This document shows, in pieces, positions 63,001 to 64,000 of a stretch of DNA of 64,000 nucleotides. Under the pieces are notes generated by a model, which did no database searches, was not told the DNA's origin, and saw only the letters and a list, made by a program, of their open reading frames with translations. The stretch is from Morella rubra (taxonomy: Eukaryota > Streptophyta > Magnoliopsida > Fagales > Myricaceae), in NCBI GenBank assembly GCA_003952965.2, contig CM025853.1, positions 22,862,778 to 22,926,777 on the forward strand, in the 5' to 3' direction. Each line of letters starts with the position of its first letter. Position 1 is the stretch's first letter. Position numbers and translations under genes: made by a program.

Positions 63001-63430
63001 CTTTCTACTTAGGATAAATAAAAATTTACCACTTAGTAGTTTAGACTAATTACATTAAATCTCGCTGCAGTAAAAAGTTCACTATCTTCTAGCAAATTCG
63101 TTCCCAATGAAGTTCACAAATTCAAAAGTCAATTGAAGCTTAAAGTGGAGAAACGCAAGCAATTAACCAAAAAGTACTCTTTTTTAAATGATACACAGGA
63201 ACAAAGACACAGTTGGGTCCCTGAAAATTAACCGGAAATAACCTGACTTAAACTTTCATGCTTATATAAAATTTTGGATGGTACCAAGAAGAAAAAGCTA
63301 GCACTATTGTGAGGTCATACATGGAAACACAGATACCTTTGTTAAGAACTTCAAGTTCCAGATCCTTCTCATGGTAAAATACATGACTCCTAGAACCTTT
63401 GAATAGAATGTAACATGCCACATCAGCCAC
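48056..63430 (-). CDS. NHL-repeat protein, EMB1974-like (5' end missing)
   Basis: Arabidopsis EMB1974 (At3g07060) is needed for embryo development; its biochemical role is not settled. Exons in coding order: 63430-63337, 62647-62510, 54743-54643, 53743-53630, 51439-51213, 51135-51077, 50957-50772, 50675-50552, 50245-50187, 49815-49670, 49553-49389, 48358-48056 (stop TAA). The total is 1716 bases, 571 residues, with every junction in phase. NHL-type beta-propeller motifs are visible: NRLFLSDSNHHRIIIFNGNG, then SPGFEDGEFESAKLFRPAA, DCLYFVDSENHAIRRADL. Later landmarks are FPWHLMKSTDD, GQRILKIDIGSG, EGCIWRQARGAATEVSGVE, VGVAQQWYDELDNLAFSTPE and ILTDSSVEVNV at the C-terminus. The N-terminal exons lie beyond 64000. 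The 7.8-kb intron 54744-62509 holds a Copia element in the same orientation as the gene, which may affect splicing or cause early polyadenylation. Confidence 0.9.
48830..48965. repeat. One arm of a foldback-like repeat in an NHL-gene intron
   Basis: Words such as acttttcacctatcaactat and acacattgcaccctaaatt resemble the left arm of 46750-47120. No inverted partner is seen nearby. Confidence 0.4.
50375..50390. repeat. Poly(G) run of 16
   Basis: An uninterrupted G homopolymer preceded by T-runs, inside an intron of the NHL gene (between exons 50552-50675 and 50187-50245). The exact length is doubtful, since such runs are often misread. Confidence 0.9.
54744..56431. other. NHL gene intron left of the Copia element
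   Basis: About 1.7 kb of intron sequence. Minus-strand frames at 54847-55035 and 55822-56244 match nothing I recognise. Confidence 0.55.
56437..56648 (-). repeat. Copia 3' LTR
   Basis: It starts TGAAGGAATAG and ends ATTTCTACA. It is the 3' LTR because the coding strand is minus. Confidence 0.95.
56649..56657 (-). other. Copia polypurine tract
   Basis: GAGGGGGAG on the minus strand, directly next to the 3' LTR; it primes plus-strand DNA synthesis. Confidence 0.85.
56660..59285 (-). pseudogene. Copia pol remnant (integrase, RT, RNase H)
   Basis: Integrase core (59285-58701): FIDDHTRLCWVYLL, RTDNGTKYF and QQNGVAERKNRHLL supply the D, D, E triad. A linker with KCVFIGYAPTQKGYKCYDP follows (58734-58129). 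The RT frame (58129-57548) contains NETWEVTDLPRGKKPVGCKW, QLDIKNAFLNGELEEEVFM, IYGLKQSPRAWF and the catalytic YVDD. The next frame (57542-57048) has VKDLGQMRYFLGMEVARS and LVGKLIYLSHTRPDIAFAV, then loses the RNase H sequence after ILRYLKGS near 57175. The frame changes at about 58720, 58130, 57545 and 57175, consistent with small indels; no full-length polyprotein is possible as written. Confidence 0.9.
59895..61009 (-). pseudogene. Copia gag remnant
   Basis: A start codon at 61009 opens MSESTVDSEEPVPVS, but a TAG follows near 60898 and a frameshift near 60850 (KLNGKNFREWAQS, then IKLVIDGKGKLGYL in another frame). The main frame (60857-59895) has the UBN2-type capsid region (TYMFLPTAKDVWDAV, DVTDFFMEMQILWQELD) and a CCHC zinc knuckle CDHCRKNGHTKDNC. 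The stretch 59290-59890, where the gag-pre-integrase region should be, has no long open frame. Confidence 0.85.
61021..61038 (-). other. Copia primer-binding site
   Basis: TGGTATCAGAGCCAGGTT on the minus strand immediately follows the 5' LTR. It is complementary to the 3' end of initiator tRNA-Met, as usual for plant Copia elements. Confidence 0.92.
61039..61251 (-). repeat. Copia 5' LTR
   Basis: Partner of 56437-56648; one extra T and one A/G difference are the only changes. Confidence 0.95.
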
Positions 63431-64000
63431 CTACATTCATCAGCAAAAATTATTTACATGAGTCAACATAACTAACTAATCTGCAGAATCATAAGAACAA
63501 AAAAGAAAACAAAAAAGCAACCTAGCAAGTCATCAAAGAAATGATGAAAACGAATACATTACACTCATTCCATTGGTAATGCAACATATCTGAGAATATC
63601 ATAAGCCATGTACCAGAATCATAATAAATCAGCAAGCACGATTGGCAAATGAAGTGAATTCCACATGTTCGACATAATTTTAAAGTTGGTGGTCCATGGT
63701 TAGCCCCCACTTGGTTGGTTCAACAAGGTTTCAAGTAAAATATGCATTCAAAGGTTGTGGAAGAAATGAAATAAGATAAATCAAATGACAAGTATTCAAT
63801 CACTTCTCAATAGGTCAACTCCTACCTTCCCTCCACTCCATACCATAAAGCTAGCCCATCCTTTGAACTTTCATATATTTATCCCAGTTAATTTACTCAT
63901 TCCTTCTGGCAACTAGCAATATGCATATACAAGTATTACTACTAATTCTGTATTTTAAAAACAGGCATACATGGGGAAAGCATTCTATGTATGACCTAAT
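63431..64000. other. NHL gene intron, right edge of the window
   Basis: No exon could be recognised here. The next upstream exon of the NHL gene, encoding its thioredoxin-like N-terminal part in relatives, is expected beyond 64000. Confidence 0.5.

Noticed and set aside
63522-63710. Possible upstream exon of the NHL gene with a C-x2-C...C-x2-C look
   Set aside because: No similarity to the NHL family and no convincing splice sites joining in phase to the exon at 63430.

Overview
The window is nuclear DNA of a flowering plant, almost certainly a eudicot. The genes are split by GT-AG introns, several of them kilobases long. Intergenic DNA is AT-rich and crowded with plant transposons (Copia, hAT, Mutator-type foldback, MITE-like). 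The proteins are plant ones: phosphoglucan water dikinase, RhoGDI, a plant MACPF protein and an EMB1974-type NHL protein. Species cannot be fixed from the sequence alone.

Layout. (1) 1-11.6 kb: the 3' two-thirds of a plus-strand gene for phosphoglucan, water dikinase (PWD/GWD3). Its first visible exon lies in a tandem duplication that left a broken copy of the same exon. (2) 11.6-14.8 kb: non-genic, with a MITE-like element and a foldback element. (3) 14.8-16.6 kb: complete plus-strand RhoGDI gene, five exons. (4) 18.2-27.5 kb: complete minus-strand MACPF gene, seven exons and 609 aa. Its promoter and exon 1 are tandemly duplicated, and the inner copy is damaged. (5) 27.9-34.4 kb: mostly empty AT-rich DNA, with an internally deleted CslA pseudogene and a four-copy 131-bp tandem array. 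(6) 34.4-36.1 kb: complete two-exon minus-strand gene for cytosolic ribosomal protein L21. (7) 37.3-45.9 kb: an element with LTR-like ends (about 3.1 kb, 5-bp target duplication TTGTT) into which a 5.55-kb hAT transposon has inserted (8-bp target duplication CTCCTTGG, 12-bp terminal inverted repeats, transposase with one frameshift). (8) 46.1-46.6 kb: a 493-bp foldback element with a perfect 9-bp target duplication. (9) 48.0-63.4 kb: the 3' portion (12 exons, 571 codons) of a minus-strand EMB1974-like NHL gene. One of its introns carries a 4.8-kb Copia retrotransposon whose LTRs are nearly identical but whose genes are broken.

The host genes are unrelated in function: starch breakdown, Rho GTPase control, membrane-attack-complex-type cell-death control, translation, and an essential NHL protein. 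There is no operon-like or cluster logic. I could verify reading-frame phase across every junction of the spliced models for PWD, RhoGDI, MACPF, RPL21 and the NHL gene, which strongly supports those exon calls. I did not find an undescribed molecular system. The most unusual content is structural: two local tandem duplications that each copy part of a gene's coding sequence, nested transposons, and defective elements with young-looking ends.
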